Under the pieces are notes generated by a model. That model was not told the origin of the DNA. It saw only the letters and a program-made list of their open reading frames with translations, and did no database searches. Source: Oceanococcus sp041624435 (GTDB taxonomy: Bacteria; Pseudomonadota; Gammaproteobacteria; Nevskiales; Oceanococcaceae). From it: a DNA stretch of 5,730 bases. Below are positions 5,339-5,730 of this stretch, in pieces (positions within the stretch are counted from its first letter, which is position 1; each line of letters opens with the position of its first letter). The DNA is taken from contig JBFJVB010000187.1 of the NCBI GenBank assembly GCA_041624435.1, positions 1 through 5,730 on the forward strand, in the 5' to 3' direction. Made by a program: the position numbers and the translations under genes.

Positions 5339-5730
5339 TGAACAACATTCAATCAATTTCGCGGCAGCGAGCTTACGGGTTTGCGCTGCTGCTGGCGGTT
5401 GCGGGACTCTCGGGACTGGCATCAGCGGCTTCCCGCGATGGTGCCTGCGCCGGGGACGCGAAGCCGGATTACTGGGTCGCGCCGATGGACCCGAATTATC
5501 GCCGTGACGCCCCCGGCAAGTCGCCGATGGGCATGGACTTGCTGCCGGTCTGTGTGGGTTCAGGTGCGACGGCAGCGGATGTGCTGATCAAGCCTCACGT
5601 GCTGCAAAACCTGGGCGTGCGAACGGCGCCGGTGACGCGCGGCGTGCTGGAGCGCAGCGTCACCGCGGTGGCCACGATCGGCTATGACGAAAGCCAGTTC
5701 CACATGGTTCATGCGCGCGCCGAGGGTTGG
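5338..5730 (+). CDS. cusB: CusB-like periplasmic adaptor of RND metal efflux with N-terminal heavy-metal-binding domain (3' end outside window)
   Basis: ATG 5338 opens a frame of 131 codons to the right edge. The N-terminus is a signal peptide or anchor (residues about 11-31, ending LASAAS). Residues 45-71 form the heavy-metal-binding domain seen in many CusB homologues: YWVAPMDPNY, then PGKSPMGMDLLPV. Met50, Met64 and Met66 align by eye with the three methionines that bind Cu(I)/Ag(I) at the N-terminus of E. coli CusB (DPM and FMDMD). The segment from about 81, VLIKPHVLQNLGVRTAPVTRG followed by LERSVTAVATIGYDESQFHMVHARAEGW, is the typical start of the membrane-fusion-protein beta-barrel and hairpin module; the rest is missing. 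This family links the inner-membrane RND pump to the outer-membrane channel and hands metal to the pump. The start overlaps the TolC-family stop (TGATG), indicating an operon with coupled translation. The symbol reflects family resemblance; copper versus silver versus other metals is not proven. Confidence 0.92.
   Translation, partial: MNNIQSISRQRAYGFALLLAVAGLSGLASAASRDGACAGDAKPDYWVAPMDPNYRRDAPGKSPMGMDLLPVCVGSGATAADVLIKPHVLQNLGVRTAPVTRGVLERSVTAVATIGYDESQFHMVHARAEGW

Noticed and set aside
4610..5422. Minus-strand 270-codon open frame opposite the TolC-family gene
   Set aside because: The plus strand encodes a full, normal-length TolC-family protein here; the antisense product shows no family features.

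Overview
The window looks like a stretch of chromosome from a high-GC Gram-negative bacterium, most likely a gammaproteobacterium. This rests on the GC-rich coding sequence with G/C-ending codons, lipoprotein and outer-membrane export signals, and a tripartite RND-type metal efflux operon. I cannot name the genus from sequence alone.

The layout is two divergent blocks. The left block (about 1-3294) is on the minus strand. Read in its own direction it begins with a 509-aa CHAD protein whose N-terminal third looks like a degenerate CYTH domain. This gene overlaps by ATGA a separate small gene for an intact-looking CYTH-type triphosphatase (triphosphate tunnel metalloenzyme). After a gap of about 115 bp with a plausible promoter, a second pair follows: a tiny Pro/Thr/Ser/Ala-rich lipoprotein, and then a secreted right-handed beta-helix-like surface protein that runs off the left edge. 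The CYTH/CHAD pair points to polyphosphate or other triphosphate binding and hydrolysis. The lipoprotein/beta-helix pair points to the cell envelope, and its function is unknown.

The right block (about 3557-5730) is on the plus strand and is a Cus/Czc-like heavy-metal efflux operon, probably for Cu(I)/Ag(I). It starts with a small exported Cys/His-containing protein of CopL-like appearance. After a 99-bp gap with a strong hairpin comes a TolC-family outer-membrane channel (CusC/CzcC-like). Its stop overlaps the start of a CusB-like periplasmic adaptor, which carries an N-terminal heavy-metal-binding domain and is cut by the right edge. The RND pump gene (cusA-like) would be expected just beyond the window.

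The 262-bp region between the divergent blocks holds no convincing gene and carries candidate promoters facing both ways. The leftmost gene, the CHAD/CYTH arrangement and the small Cys/His protein are the least routine parts. I see no IS element, CRISPR array, tRNA or rRNA, and no clear evidence of a wholly undescribed system.
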